From the NCBI GenBank assembly GCA_013815385.1, contig JACDGL010000008.1, positions 91,368-155,367 on the forward strand: DNA of 64,000 nucleotides, given 5' to 3'. The notes below the pieces were generated by a model that made no database searches, was not told the origin of the DNA, and saw only the letters and a list, made by a program, of their open reading frames with translations. Of this stretch, positions 63,991 through 64,000 are shown in pieces; positions within the stretch are counted from its first letter, which is position 1, and every line of letters starts with the position of its first letter. Position numbers and translations under genes: made by a program. The stretch comes from Taibaiella sp. GTDB lineage: Bacteria; Bacteroidota; Bacteroidia; Chitinophagales; Chitinophagaceae.

Positions 63991-64000
63991 AAAGAACAAC

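Larger units (their letters stand above)
63787..64000 (-). repeat. Dispersed repeat, copy B (truncated by window end)
   Basis: Reverse complement of the repeat at 13861-14059. The first ~97 bases are near-identical, the rest diverged, with a ~20-base palindromic insert at about 63838-63857 (CCCGCCTACCGAAGGCAGGC, able to fold as a short stem) absent from copy A. It starts about 10 bp after the stop of the metalloprotease-like gene and continues beyond the window. Confidence 0.8.

Noticed and set aside
1..64000. tRNA, rRNA, CRISPR array, transposase, integrase or phage genes
   Set aside because: I looked for T-loop motifs with acceptor pairing, 16S/23S signatures, regularly spaced repeats, and DDE/tyrosine recombinase motifs and saw none.

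Overview
The window looks like chromosome of an aerobic member of the Bacteroidota, most like the family Chitinophagaceae. The evidence is a type IX secretion (T9SS) C-terminal tail, a Bacteroidota-type ECF sigma / anti-sigma beta-barrel pair, paired DUF3857 proteins, an S20 gene and an S12-S7 pair behind TAnnTTTG promoters, and weak Shine-Dalgarno use. Most of the window is ordinary, tightly packed core genome. Convergent genes often abut or overlap at their 3' ends.

Layout. 1-5.7 kb: left-edge membrane protein fragment, a secreted cytochrome c / copper monooxygenase-like protein, a divergent ECF sigma factor followed by a protein built like a dual-membrane-spanning anti-sigma factor, and a queuosine-precursor transporter. 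5.7-13.2 kb: CbpA-like co-chaperone, then a minus-strand operon (MacB-type permease, PyrR-like phosphoribosyltransferase, isoaspartyl peptidase, LtaS-like sulfatase), an MFS exporter and a hotdog thioesterase. 13.2-16.2 kb: accessory islet of dispersed repeats, hairpins and an Mrr-type nuclease. 16.2-29.5 kb: ClpB, an AraC regulator, two adjacent DUF3857 proteins (one an intact transglutaminase, one with its triad lost), a CvfB-like S1 protein, a beta-lactamase-fold / cytochrome b / molybdopterin-oxidoreductase operon, and the RNase P RNA with promoter and terminator. 29.5-38.4 kb: the DUF177-rpmF-plsX cluster, a DUF58 protein, a MauE/DoxX-thioredoxin fusion, RluD, PyrD, DinB and small unknowns.

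38.6-46.2 kb is a haem biosynthesis cluster: hemH and hemJ on the minus strand, divergent from hemA-hemC-hemD-hemE-hemF-hemB. Together they cover glutamyl-tRNA to haem except hemL, using the oxygen-dependent HemF. 46.2-59.6 kb: TatA, an SLT transglycosylase, S20, DUF2157, TruA, GlmM, an M16 protease, a four-PAS soluble histidine kinase, RecA, and S7/S12. 59.7-63.8 kb is an AT-rich tail of unrecognised secreted proteins. It includes a TPR-like gene split by an apparent one-base deletion and an HExxH protein lacking the usual third zinc ligand. The tail ends in a second, inverted copy of the dispersed repeat seen at 13.9 kb.

The most distinctive signals are that repeat (each copy lies just 3' of an accessory gene, in the same orientation relative to it, and carries a terminator-like hairpin with a U-run), the trans-envelope sigma/anti-sigma pair, and the transglutaminase-like pair. 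I saw no tRNA, rRNA, CRISPR array, transposase or integrase. Nothing could be searched; family names rest on motif recognition.
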